A DNA stretch of 64,000 bases from Flammeovirgaceae bacterium (GTDB lineage Bacteria > Bacteroidota > Bacteroidia > Cytophagales > Cyclobacteriaceae), in assembly GCA_027487845.1 (NCBI GenBank), contig JAIYCV010000013.1:27523-91522 (forward strand), in the 5' to 3' direction. The position numbers and the translations under genes were made by a program. The notes below the pieces were generated by a model. The model worked only from the letters and a program-made list of their open reading frames with translations, did not search any database and was not told the origin of the DNA. Every line of letters begins with the position of its first letter. Positions within the stretch are counted from its first letter, which is position 1. Of the stretch, positions 27,913-36,675 are shown in pieces.

Positions 27913-30111
27913 TTACTTTTCGGGTAGTCGCGGTGTTTCTGAAGCGCCAGAAACAGGCGTGACCGCCTCAATTTTTGGCGATGAGTTTAAATCGGCCGAA
28001 GCTGGATTTTTTTGTGCAATGTGAGGAGCTATAATCAACGCTACAATCGAAGTAAGTTTGATCAAAATATTCATAGAAGGACCAGAGGTATCTTTAAAAG
28101 GATCTCCTACTGTATCGCCCGTAACAGAGGCTTTATGCGGTTCAGATTTCTTGAAATAAGTCTGCCCATTGATTTCAACTCCTTTCTCGAAAGATTTTTT
28201 TGCGTTATCCCATGCGCCACCAGCATTTGACTGGAACATACCCATTAGAACTCCAGAAACGGTTACTCCGGCTAACATTCCGCCTAACACTTCTGGCCCA
28301 AATGTAAACCCAACAATGATCGGGGAAATCAATGCAATTGCACCAGGGGCGATCATTTCGCGAATAGATGCGTTGGTTGAAATAGCTACGCATTTTTCAT
28401 ATTCAGGTTTAGCCTTGTACTCCATAATTCCCGGAATTTCTCTGAATTGCCTTCTCACTTCGTTGACCATATCCATGGCAGCACGGCCAACCGCAGCAAT
28501 ACATAAAGAGGAAAAAATGAAGGGTATCATTCCACCTACAAATAAGCCAGCCAATACGGGCGCTTTATAAATATCGATCGATGAGATCCCGGAAACTCCT
28601 ACAAAAGCTGCAAATAGTGCTAGTGAAGTCAATGCAGCGGAAGCGATAGCAAAACCTTTTCCGGTTGCTGCTGTGGTATTTCCTACAGCATCTAAGTTAT
28701 CCGTGCGTCCTCTCACTTCTTCTGGTAGTTGGCTCATTTCGGCAATACCCCCCGCGTTGTCAGCAATGGGTCCAAAAGCATCTATAGCCAATTGCATAGC
28801 GGTTGTTGCCATCATACCAGCAGCAGCAATAGCTACACCATAAAGGCCAGCAAATGCATGTGAGGCAATAATGCCAGCCGCGAGCACTAGAATTGGAAGT
28901 GTTGTGGATTCCATACCAACCGAAAGGCCTCCAATGATATTAGTAGCATGGCCAGTTCCTGATTGTTTTATGATCGACAGCACAGGCCTTTTGCCCATAG
29001 CAGTGTAATACTCAGTGATAAGGCTCATCAACGCGCCTACTATCAGACCGACAATAATAGCAAAGAAGACATCCATTGATGAAAATTCAAACCCGCGATG
29101 CACCAGTTTTTCAGGCAACAACATTGTTACTGCAAAGTAAGAAGCAATTGCAGTTAATATAATCGAAGACCAATTACCAATATTTAGAGCATTTTGAACG
29201 CTGTCTGTTTCTTTCTTAATACGCACAAACCAAGTCCCGACTATGGAGAAGATAAGCCCAAGCCCAGCGATCATCATGGGTAATAATATTGGAGACAAGC
29301 CTTGATAATTATCGCCAGAGGCGTCAATTTCTTGACCAAGAACCATGGTGGCAAGTATTGTTGCTACATAAGATCCAAACAAATCGGCACCCATACCAGC
29401 TACGTCTCCCACATTGTCTCCCACATTGTCGGCAATGGTTGCGGGGTTTCTTACATCATCTTCCGGAATCCCAGCTTCTACTTTACCCACTAAGTCAGCA
29501 CCAACATCGGCTGCCTTTGTATAAATACCTCCACCAACGCGTGCAAACAAGGCGATTGATTCTGCGCCTAAAGAGAAACCAGCCAATACCTCAATTGCCT
29601 TTTTTACTTCAAGGCCGTTTATCGCAGCTCCCTCCGGCACAAACAACTGATAAAGCACAATAAACAAGGATCCCAAGCCTAAAATAGCAAGGCCCGCAAC
29701 TCCAATACCCATTACAGACCCTCCATTAAAGGATACTTTCAACGCTTGAGCTAGACTTGTTCTAGCGGCTTGCGTAGTGCGCACGTTTGCTTTGGTGGCG
29801 ATCTTCATGCCCAGGTATCCAGCGAAAGCTGAAAGGATAGCTCCAATTAAGAAGGAAATTGCAATTAATGGACTTGAATCTTCAACTAGTGATCCAGACC
29901 AGCCTAACAAAATAGCAGCAAAAACAGCAAAATAACCCAATACTTTCCATTCGGCTTTCAAAAAGGCCATCGCCCCATCGGCAATGTACCCGGCAAGTTC
30001 TGTCATTTTTGCATCGCCAGCGTCTTGTTTGGTTACCCAAGCAGACTTTATTGCCATAACAATTAGTCCAATAACACCGAATGCTGGAATCAAATAAATA
30101 ATACTGTTCAT
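27913..30111 (-). CDS. hppA: Membrane-bound pyrophosphatase (ion pump)
   Basis: Couples hydrolysis of pyrophosphate to ion pumping across the inner membrane. The 732-residue, ~16-helix protein has the substrate-binding blocks [40 protein letters not shown] and the C-terminal [14 protein letters not shown]. The motif [16 protein letters not shown] has Ala where potassium-independent pumps have Lys, so it should belong to the K+-dependent class; whether it moves H+ or Na+ is not decided here. The last ~25 residues form a variable hydrophilic tail. Its leader carries a terminator-like hairpin. Confidence 0.95.
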   Translation of the reverse strand: MNSIIYLIPAFGVIGLIVMAIKSAWVTKQDAGDAKMTELAGYIADGAMAFLKAEWKVLGYFAVFAAILLGWSGSLVEDSSPLIAISFLIGAILSAFAGYLGMKIATKANVRTTQAARTSLAQALKVSFNGGSVMGIGVAGLAILGLGSLFIVLYQLFVPEGAAINGLEVKKAIEVLAGFSLGAESIALFARVGGGIYTKAADVGADLVGKVEAGIPEDDVRNPATIADNVGDNVGDVAGMGADLFGSYVATILATMVLGQEIDASGDNYQGLSPILLPMMIAGLGLIFSIVGTWFVRIKKETDSVQNALNIGNWSSIILTAIASYFAVTMLLPEKLVHRGFEFSSMDVFFAIIVGLIVGALMSLITEYYTAMGKRPVLSIIKQSGTGHATNIIGGLSVGMESTTLPILVLAAGIIASHAFAGLYGVAIAAAGMMATTAMQLAIDAFGPIADNAGGIAEMSQLPEEVRGRTDNLDAVGNTTAATGKGFAIASAALTSLALFAAFVGVSGISSIDIYKAPVLAGLFVGGMIPFIFSSLCIAAVGRAAMDMVNEVRRQFREIPGIMEYKAKPEYEKCVAISTNASIREMIAPGAIALISPIIVGFTFGPEVLGGMLAGVTVSGVLMGMFQSNAGGAWDNAKKSFEKGVEINGQTYFKKSEPHKASVTGDTVGDPFKDTSGPSMNILIKLTSIVALIIAPHIAQKNPASADLNSSPKIEAVTPVSGASETPRLPEK

Positions 30112-30140
30112 GAGGTTTTTCTATAGTTTAATACGGTTAA

Positions 30141-30169
30141 AAAAACCATCCCTTTTTAGGATGGTTTTT
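30141..30169 (-). terminator. Terminator-like hairpin in the hppA leader
   Basis: Stem AAAAACCATCC / GGATGGTTTTT (11 pairs, loop of 7), followed on the minus strand by a run of T. It lies about 30 bases before the hppA ATG and downstream of a perfect -7 element, so it would be transcribed as the beginning of the hppA mRNA. It could be an attenuator, a 5' stabilising hairpin, or a relic terminator of the upstream operon. Confidence 0.65.
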
Positions 30170-30180
30170 AAAAATCTGCG

Positions 30181-30188
30181 CAAATATA
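30181..30188 (-). promoter_or_regulatory. -7 promoter element of hppA
   Basis: Read on the minus strand it is TATATTTG, an exact TAnnTTTG match, 70 bases before the ATG. Initiation near 30174 would place the hairpin at 30141-30169 at the very 5' end of the transcript. Confidence 0.55.
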
Positions 30189-30442
30189 GAATAAGGGTTA
30201 ATATTTTAAAATTTCAGGTCGCGAATACCTCCGTTCTTCCGGAATTTGTCAATTGCGGCATCCATAATTACCCGACTTGGCTAATTGCACGTAGTTTTGC
30301 ACTTCCAATTTCGGTTAGCTATTCGAAGTTTCCATTCAATTAAATATACCAATAATTATGCGAAACTTCATTTACTGTGTTTCTACTCTTAAAAATATAA
30401 AGTTGAATTTCGACCCTTTGCGATTGAGCTTTTACTTTGAAG

Positions 30443-30811
30443 TTACAAAGTAAGTTGCTTTAACGCTGCCCAAAGTGTTTTCTTTTTTACATCATCTAAC
30501 TCGCCCAGGCCATCAGCCTGAATGAATTGGTTAGAACCTAATTTGGTCAAGGTATAAGGAGTGATGGCTGGTGATGCCTTCGAGCCAAAGAGAATAACTG
30601 TTGAATTAACTAATTCATCCGTATAAAAGATTTCGGAATGGATGATGGTGACCGACTGCAAACTCTGCTTAATCGATGACAGTATTTTTGCTAGCAAAGT
30701 CTTTTCATCTTCTGAAATTGTATTCCAAGGTTTATGAAGAATTATGCTAAGGGGTTCTTCGATTTTATAGATGGAATCAAGAAATATAGATTCTCGTAGG
30801 GCTTGGTTCAT
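30443..30811 (-). CDS. Uncharacterised small protein
   Basis: A 122-residue soluble protein without signal or membrane helices. It has a helical N-terminal half (ISEDEKTLLAKILSSIKQSL), a hydrophobic strand VNSTVILFGSKASPAITPYT and a C-terminal segment ADGLGELDDVKKKTLWAALK. The order 'strand, SPAITPY, L-D-x-x-K-K-x-L-W' recalls small subunits of the DNA polymerase III clamp loader (psi/HolD) only loosely; I cannot confirm that. It shares one base with the preceding thioesterase gene, so the two are coupled. Confidence 0.75.
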   Translation of the reverse strand: MNQALRESIFLDSIYKIEEPLSIILHKPWNTISEDEKTLLAKILSSIKQSLQSVTIIHSEIFYTDELVNSTVILFGSKASPAITPYTLTKLGSNQFIQADGLGELDDVKKKTLWAALKQLTL

Positions 30812-31335
30812 TATTCTTTAATGTCAAAAATAGATTTCAGCTCGTGGGCCTCAGCGGGATTCATTCGTCCAGAAAGAATAAGTCTCAATTGTCTGCGCCT
30901 CAATGCTCCCGCATAAAGTTCTTTTTCTTCTTCGGTTTCTGGTTCAATTTCAGGAATTGGCACGGGTTGGCCATTCTTATCAACCGCTACAAAAGTAAAA
31001 TACGCACTGTTACTAGAAACTTTTGATTCGGCTGGTATATCTTCTGCGTCTACATCGATTCGGACCTCCATTGACGAGTTGAAGGCGCGAGTCACTCTTG
31101 CTTTTAGGGTAACTACATTTCCTAATCGTATAGGTTGTCGAAAAGAAATATTATCAACAGAGGCCGTTACAACAGTAGAGTTAGAATGTTTTTGACCTGC
31201 TATGGCAGACACAATATCCATCCAATGCATTAACCGACCACCCATCAGATTATTAAGTGTGTTGGTGTCGTTAGGCAAAACAAGTTCGGTCATACTGACA
31301 AACGACTCTCTTGGAAATTTCTTCTTATGTTTCAT
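30811..31335 (-). CDS. Acyl-CoA thioesterase, hotdog fold (YciA/BACH type)
   Basis: A 174-residue single-hotdog protein. The signature is NTLNNLMGGRLMHWMDIVSA near residue 25, followed by TASVDNISFRQPIRLGNVVT and a C-terminal helical extension (ETEEEKELYAGALRRRQLRL). It hydrolyses medium- or long-chain acyl-CoA to fatty acid and CoA. The stop overlaps the start of the downstream unknown gene by one base. Confidence 0.9.
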   Translation of the reverse strand: MKHKKKFPRESFVSMTELVLPNDTNTLNNLMGGRLMHWMDIVSAIAGQKHSNSTVVTASVDNISFRQPIRLGNVVTLKARVTRAFNSSMEVRIDVDAEDIPAESKVSSNSAYFTFVAVDKNGQPVPIPEIEPETEEEKELYAGALRRRQLRLILSGRMNPAEAHELKSIFDIKE

Positions 31336-31453
31336 ATTGCAATCGATAGCAAGACACTAGTGGTCGTTAGCTTTTAGTGGACGCGCACAAAAATCATAAA
31401 AAATATTTGGAATACGTTACTATTAGAATTATTTAGCATGACTTTTTAAAAAG

Positions 31454-31540
31454 ATGCTAAAATCAATTTCTATAATCAATACAAAAACGTTCATTGCTGA
31501 ACAAACTATTTGTATTACCACTATTAGCATTACGGGGTAG
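31454..31540 (+). CDS. thrL: Candidate threonine/isoleucine leader peptide
   Basis: A 28-codon frame from ATG 31454 to TAG 31538, ending 81 bases before thrA. Six residues are Thr and eight are Ile, half of the peptide, concentrated at the end (TICITTISITG), as in the E. coli thr leader. It is too short for ordinary gene calling. The position, length and composition are what a thr operon attenuation leader should have. It is not homologous in sequence to ThrL, so the symbol is by analogy. Confidence 0.65.
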   Translation: MLKSISIINTKTFIAEQTICITTISITG

Positions 31541-31558
31541 CTCCCTGCATAGTTTTTT
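31531..31558 (+). terminator. Weak terminator-like hairpin overlapping the leader-peptide stop
   Basis: TACGGGG and CCCTG..TA can form a G/C-rich stem with a 2-base bulge, with the leader stop codon in the loop, followed by six T (31553-31558). The stem is short. In classical attenuators the stop precedes the terminator, so this assignment is tentative. Confidence 0.35.
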
Positions 31559-31621
31559 AACCCAGCTGTTCTCTCTTTGTTTTATCTTACTTCCAGCAAC
31601 TTACTGTTGAACTTTTGTTAA

Positions 31622-34084
31622 ATGAAAATATTAAAATTTGGTGGCTCATCGGTGTCCACCTCCGAAAGAATAAAATCAATAATTAAAATTGTAGAACCTT
31701 ACCAAAAGGATGAACCCATCGCCATCGTTTTTTCCGCTTTTGGCGGGATAACCGATAAGCTAATAAATTTAAGCACGATGGCATTAGCTGGTGATTTAGG
31801 TTACAAATCGGAACTTGAGATAATTGAGAAAAGACATATTGAGGCCGTTCGCGAACTTATTGGGGTTCAATGCCAAAGTAGCATTCTTGCGCAAGTAAAG
31901 TTTTTAATCAATGAATTGGAAGATATACTCCATGGAATCTATTTAGTTAAAGAGCGAACCACACGCACATTAGATTTTGTGATGAGTTTTGGTGAGCGCC
32001 TTTCTGCCTATGTTATTTCAGAAGCTTTTATCGATCATAAAATTGATGCCGAATTTTTGGATGCAAGAAAGGTTATTCGAACAGACAGCCATTATGGTTA
32101 TGCGAAGGTTGATTTTAAAATCACGAACAAACTAATCCAACACCATTTTGAAATACATCCTAAACTTCAAATTATTACAGGCTTTGTTGCTACTTCAGAA
32201 AATGGCGAGACTACAACGCTAGGAAGAAGTGGATCGGATTATACAGCAGCTATTTTTGCCGGTGCACTAGAGGCATCATCGCTTGAAATTTGGACTGACG
32301 TTGATGGTATGATGACGGCCGATCCACGTAAAGTAAAAAAGGCATTCACAGTCAATGAGATGACGTACGAAGAAGCCATGGAGCTTTCCCACTTCGGGGC
32401 GAAGGTGATTTTTCCCTCTACTATGCAGCCCGCGTTGGCAAACCAAATTCCCATCTGGATAAAAAATACGTTCAACCCTACATTCCCCGGTACGAAAATT
32501 AGTGCGCAGGCAACCAATGGGAAAAATTTGTTGATAAAAGGAATTTCCTCCATGGATAAAATTAGTTTGCTGAGCGTGCAAGGTAGCGGATTGGTTGGCG
32601 TAGTTGGTGTGTCAAGTCGCTTGTTTGCCACGTTAGCGAATGAAAAGATCAGTGTGATCCTTATCAGCCAGGCTTCTTCTGAGCACTCTATTTGTTTTGC
32701 TGTGGAAAGTAGCAACGCAAAGCGGGCAAAAGTTGCTATTGAAAAAGAATTTCAATATGAGATTTTGAACGGAGAGATGAACGAAGTGATCGTTGAAAAT
32801 GAGCTCGCCATCGTGGCTGCGGTGGGCGAAAACATGAAACACAATCCTGGAACTAGCGGACGAATGTTTAACGCATTGGGTAAGAACGGAATTAACATTA
32901 GTGCCATTGCACAAGGCTCGTCCGAGTTGAACATTTCTGCGGTAATCAAGCAGGCAGATATATCAAAAGCCCTCAATGTTTTACATGAGGCATTCTTTTT
33001 GTCTGATCGTAAAATAGTGAACTTGTTTTTGGTTGGTACAGGCTTAATTGGAAAATCATTGATCAAGATGATTGCCAATCAACATGCAAAACTTGCGAAA
33101 AATAATTTATTGGAGATAACAATAGCGGGTGTTGCCAATAGCCGTAAAATGTTGTTTAACGAGTTAGGATTGCCTTTCGAATCGTGTATTGAAGAACTAC
33201 ACCAGCATGGTGCCCCCACCAATCTGCAACAATTTGTTGAGAAAATGAAGGAGCTCAATTTATCAAATAGTATATTTATAGATTGTACTTCCAGCGGTGA
33301 CGTAATACATTATTATGAAGCCATTTTGAATGCTAATATTTCAATTGTTACGCCTAACAAAAAAGCAAACTCGGGTTCTTATCAAAATTATCAGTTGCTC
33401 AAATCGACTGCTTTCAAAAGAGGAGTTAAATTCTTGTATGAAACCAATGTAGGTGCTGGACTTCCCGTTATCAACACGTTAAATGATTTATTGCTGAGTG
33501 GAGATCGTGTCATTAGGATTGAGGCCGTTCTAAGCGGCACACTTAATTTTATTTTTAGTAGCTATGACGGAAGCAAAAAATTTAGTGACGTGGTGAAAGA
33601 AGCGCAGGCGAAAGGATATACCGAACCTGATCCTCGTGATGATTTAAATGGAATGGATGTTGCCAGAAAAATTTTGATATTGGCCAGGGAGACAGGGTTG
33701 AAGTTAGAAATGGAGGACGTTTCAATTGAAAATTTGGTTCCTCAAGATTGTAGGGAGTTTACTTCAGTGGATGATTTTTATGGCGGATTAGCAACGCATG
33801 ACATAGGGGTTGAGCAACAAGTTAAAAAAGCAACCGCTAAAAAAGAGAAACTCAGGTATATGGCGGTTTTGGAAAATGGGAAAGCGGAAACTAAATTGGT
33901 AGGCGTAGGGGAGACGCATCCTTTTTATTCCCTCGCGGGAAGCGACAACATCATTCTTCTTACAACGGAGAGATATAGTGATAGACCGATGGTAATCCGA
34001 GGCCCTGGCGCAGGCGCTGAGGTAACTGCAGCAGGTGTTTTTGCTGATGTAATTAGAATTGGAAATTACGCTGGAAACTATTAA
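31622..34084 (+). CDS. thrA: Bifunctional aspartokinase / homoserine dehydrogenase
   Basis: First and third steps from aspartate to threonine and methionine. The 820-residue protein has an N-terminal aspartokinase (KILKFGGSSVSTSERIKSI, then LGRSGSDYTAAI near residue 205), two ACT regulatory domains in the middle (about 310-460; ISVILISQASSEHSICF, NPGTSGRMFNALGKNGINIS), and a C-terminal homoserine dehydrogenase (NLFLVGTGLIGKSLIKM near residue 470; VLSGTLNFIFSSYDG near 640). Feedback by threonine through the ACT domains is expected. It is followed by thrB and thrC. Confidence 0.97.
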   Translation: MKILKFGGSSVSTSERIKSIIKIVEPYQKDEPIAIVFSAFGGITDKLINLSTMALAGDLGYKSELEIIEKRHIEAVRELIGVQCQSSILAQVKFLINELEDILHGIYLVKERTTRTLDFVMSFGERLSAYVISEAFIDHKIDAEFLDARKVIRTDSHYGYAKVDFKITNKLIQHHFEIHPKLQIITGFVATSENGETTTLGRSGSDYTAAIFAGALEASSLEIWTDVDGMMTADPRKVKKAFTVNEMTYEEAMELSHFGAKVIFPSTMQPALANQIPIWIKNTFNPTFPGTKISAQATNGKNLLIKGISSMDKISLLSVQGSGLVGVVGVSSRLFATLANEKISVILISQASSEHSICFAVESSNAKRAKVAIEKEFQYEILNGEMNEVIVENELAIVAAVGENMKHNPGTSGRMFNALGKNGINISAIAQGSSELNISAVIKQADISKALNVLHEAFFLSDRKIVNLFLVGTGLIGKSLIKMIANQHAKLAKNNLLEITIAGVANSRKMLFNELGLPFESCIEELHQHGAPTNLQQFVEKMKELNLSNSIFIDCTSSGDVIHYYEAILNANISIVTPNKKANSGSYQNYQLLKSTAFKRGVKFLYETNVGAGLPVINTLNDLLLSGDRVIRIEAVLSGTLNFIFSSYDGSKKFSDVVKEAQAKGYTEPDPRDDLNGMDVARKILILARETGLKLEMEDVSIENLVPQDCREFTSVDDFYGGLATHDIGVEQQVKKATAKKEKLRYMAVLENGKAETKLVGVGETHPFYSLAGSDNIILLTTERYSDRPMVIRGPGAGAEVTAAGVFADVIRIGNYAGNY

Positions 34085-34151
34085 TGAAAGTTCCAAGTTT
34101 CATCCGATTCTTGCTTACATTCAGCTTACTGACGGAAATCTTTGATCTTGT

Positions 34152-34188
34152 GTCTCGATACTCAATACTACTATCTCAATACTAACTC
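34152..34188. repeat. TACTATCT/CAATACTA-type repeat before thrB
   Basis: Degenerate units CTCGATACTCAATACTA and CTATCTCAATACTAACTC run up to the base before the thrB ATG. Related to the array at 35121-35159. Confidence 0.55.
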
Positions 34189-35118
34189 ATGTCTAAATCC
34201 ATTCGAGCTTTTGCCCCCGCTACTGTCGCTAATGTTTGCTGCGGTTTTGATATTCTCGGGTTTTCTGTAGATGCGCCTGGTGATGAAGTTGTGTTGACAC
34301 TAAAAGATGAAATGGGCATCGTCATTACAAGTATAGAAGGCGATGATGGAAGACTGCCTAAAGAGGCGTTAAAAAATACGGCTGGCGTAGCTGTTGATTC
34401 GTTTTTGCGGAGTATTGGAAGTAACCAAGGTGTTGAGATAGAATTGATTAAAAATTTACCCTTAGGAAGCGGCATGGGCTCTAGCGCTGCCAGCGGGGTA
34501 GCAGCATTGGTGGCGATCAATCAATTGTTTGGAAATCCCTACACACGCGAGCAAATGATACCTTTCGCGATGGAGGCAGAGCGAATCGCATGTGGGGCGG
34601 CTCATGCAGACAACGTGGCTCCGTCTTTACTGGGTGGCTTTGTGTTGATTCGAGATTATAACCCATTAGACATTGTTAAAATACCAGTTGCGAAAGGGCT
34701 GTTTTGTACACTCATTCATCCGCATCTGGAATTGAAAACAGCCGACTCCCGCAGAGTATTGAAACCGACTGTGTCGTTAAAGGAGGCAATAATTCAAAGT
34801 GGAAATATCGCGGGCTTAATGATTGGCCTCATGAAGCCGGATTATAGTTTGATAAGCAGGTCTTTGAAAGACGTAATTGCCGAACCTATCCGCTCGGTGT
34901 TTATACCTGGATTTGATCTTATCCGAGAAAGTGTCAAGGCTGCTGGCGGTCTTGGTTGCGGGATCTCGGGCTCAGGCCCAACCATTTTTTGTTTAAGTGG
35001 TATTGAATCGATTGCCCATCAGGCGGGAGAAATTGTGAAGCAACATTTTGATAAACATCAATTGCAAAGTGATGTTTTTGTTTCAGAAATAAATTACGAA
35101 GGAGCGAAAATTCTTTGA
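34189..35118 (+). CDS. thrB: Homoserine kinase
   Basis: Phosphorylates homoserine for ThrC. The 309-residue GHMP-kinase protein has the ATP-binding loop LPLGSGMGSSAASGVAAL near residue 88, an N-terminal APATVANVCCGFDILGFS and a C-terminal GGLGCGISGSGPTIFCL near 250. It is the middle gene of the thr operon, 104 bases after thrA, with a repeat filling the end of that spacer. Confidence 0.96.
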   Translation: MSKSIRAFAPATVANVCCGFDILGFSVDAPGDEVVLTLKDEMGIVITSIEGDDGRLPKEALKNTAGVAVDSFLRSIGSNQGVEIELIKNLPLGSGMGSSAASGVAALVAINQLFGNPYTREQMIPFAMEAERIACGAAHADNVAPSLLGGFVLIRDYNPLDIVKIPVAKGLFCTLIHPHLELKTADSRRVLKPTVSLKEAIIQSGNIAGLMIGLMKPDYSLISRSLKDVIAEPIRSVFIPGFDLIRESVKAAGGLGCGISGSGPTIFCLSGIESIAHQAGEIVKQHFDKHQLQSDVFVSEINYEGAKIL

Positions 35119-35120
35119 TT

Positions 35121-35159
35121 TACTATATCTTATATCTAGCATCTTGAGTCTACTATCCC
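35121..35159. repeat. TACTATCT-type repeat before thrC
   Basis: Units TACTATATCTTATATCTAGC and ATCTTGAGTCTACTATCCC fill the whole thrB-thrC spacer and end at the base before the thrC ATG. Confidence 0.55.
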
Positions 35160-36470
35160 ATGAACTACTACAGCACCAACAATCCGTCATTGAGAGTTTC
35201 CCTTCAGCAAGCCGTTGTGGAGGGATTGGCGGCTGACAATGGTTTGTTTATGCCTGAATTTATTCCGCCACTTCCACCGCAATTTTTCGACACACTTGCG
35301 CAGAAATCGTTTCAGGAAATTTCGTTAGAAGTCGCGAAAAATTTGATCGGGAATGATTTGCCTGATAAAGAGCTCGAGCGAATTGTTACCCAGACAATTT
35401 CGTTTGACGCACCATTGGTCAAAATTGAAGAAGGAATCTATGCGCTTGAGCTTTTTCACGGCCCCACATTAGCCTTTAAAGATTTTGGAGCTAAGTTTTT
35501 AGCAGGATTGCTGGGGTATTACGCTCAGCAGCAATCAAGGGAAATGACCGTTCTTGTTGCAACGTCTGGAGATACAGGAAGTGCCGTTGCGAACGGCTTC
35601 TATAATGTAGAAGGAACAAAGGTGATAGTGTTATATCCGTCTGGAAAAGTGAGTGATTTACAAGAAAAGCAATTCACCACCTTGGGGGGTAATATTACTG
35701 CCCTCGAAATTGACGGAACGTTCGATGATTGTCAGCGGCTCGTTAAACTGGCTTTCCTGGACAAACAATTGCAACAGCAACGTATGTTGACCTCAGCCAA
35801 TTCCATCAATATTGCTCGCCTTATTCCCCAAATGTTTTATTATTTCTGGGCCTACGCTCAACTACCTGATAAAAGTAAGGAAGTAGTTGTTTCAGTACCT
35901 AGCGGAAACTTCGGAAACCTGACGGCTGGGCTTATAGCCAAAAAAATGGGGTTGCCAATTTCAAAATTCATTGCAGCTACTAACCTAAACGATGTTGTTC
36001 CGGCCTATCTGGAATCGGGCAGTTTCGCAACTCGACCTTCTGTTGCAACTTTGAGCAGTGCCATGGACGTTGGTAATCCAAGCAATTTTGCTCGCATACT
36101 GGATCTATATAGTGGAAATAGGGAAGCAATACTTAATGATGTCGTGGGTGTTAAGATAACAGAGGAAGAAACCTGCCACGCTATCCAACACCTTTACCAT
36201 TCGATGGAATATGTGCTGGATCCACATGGAGCAATTGGCTATTTGGCACTAAAGAATTTAATTGACTCACGGAAACAAACGGGAATATTTCTAGAGACAG
36301 CTCACCCAGGAAAATTCAAAGAGGTGGTGGAGAATAATACAAAAAAAGCGGTACTGCTTCCTGACAGGCTAAGTGCATTTTTATCGAAACAAAAGCAGAC
36401 TACCAGATTAAATAATACGTACATTGAACTGAAAGAATTCTTACTTAGCTATTGTTTTACGATGCGTTGA
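35160..36470 (+). CDS. thrC: Threonine synthase
   Basis: Makes threonine from phosphohomoserine with PLP. The 436-residue protein has the N-terminal YYSTNNPSLRVSLQQAVVEG, the PLP-lysine block FHGPTLAFKDFGAKFLAG near residue 105, and VATSGDTGSAVANGFY near 140. It is the last gene of the thr operon. Its final codons overlap, tail to tail, a T9SS sorting-domain remnant by 22 bases; the last few residues (SYCFTMR) may therefore be a recent extension. Confidence 0.96.
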   Translation: MNYYSTNNPSLRVSLQQAVVEGLAADNGLFMPEFIPPLPPQFFDTLAQKSFQEISLEVAKNLIGNDLPDKELERIVTQTISFDAPLVKIEEGIYALELFHGPTLAFKDFGAKFLAGLLGYYAQQQSREMTVLVATSGDTGSAVANGFYNVEGTKVIVLYPSGKVSDLQEKQFTTLGGNITALEIDGTFDDCQRLVKLAFLDKQLQQQRMLTSANSINIARLIPQMFYYFWAYAQLPDKSKEVVVSVPSGNFGNLTAGLIAKKMGLPISKFIAATNLNDVVPAYLESGSFATRPSVATLSSAMDVGNPSNFARILDLYSGNREAILNDVVGVKITEEETCHAIQHLYHSMEYVLDPHGAIGYLALKNLIDSRKQTGIFLETAHPGKFKEVVENNTKKAVLLPDRLSAFLSKQKQTTRLNNTYIELKEFLLSYCFTMR

Positions 36471-36637
36471 GTAAATTGTTGGTTACCGGTTCGATAAAGT
36501 GCGATATAGTTACCCGGTGTAAGACTGCTTGTGTTCCAATCGATTTTTTGTTTTCCTATCGAAGAAACACTTTCGTGAATAGTAGCGACATATTTACCAT
36601 CGATAGAGTATAAACCACCGAGTAGAAACAGTTTCAA
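36449..36637 (-). pseudogene. Orphan T9SS C-terminal sorting domain fragment
   Basis: About 55 codons encode LYSIDGKYVATIHESVSSIG, then DWNTSSLTPGNYIALYRTG and QRIVKQ at the end. This is the pattern of the type A sorting signal (GxYxL, terminal K-x-V-x-x) that directs proteins through the type IX secretion system. No passenger protein is attached; the frame opens only with a TTG and the upstream sequence does not continue it. It is most likely the 3' relic of a lost secreted-protein gene. Confidence 0.65.
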
Positions 36638-36675
36638 TACTTGAAGAAGCCTCGCCTAAAGGTACCAAGACTAAA

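Larger units (their letters stand above)
30112..30442. other. Intergenic region upstream of hppA
   Basis: 331 bases without a gene. It holds the hppA promoter (30181-30188), a terminator-like hairpin in the hppA leader (30141-30169), and a weak inverted repeat TTACTTTG/CAAAGTAA (30432-30453) at the end of the next gene. Nothing else was recognised. Confidence 0.6.
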
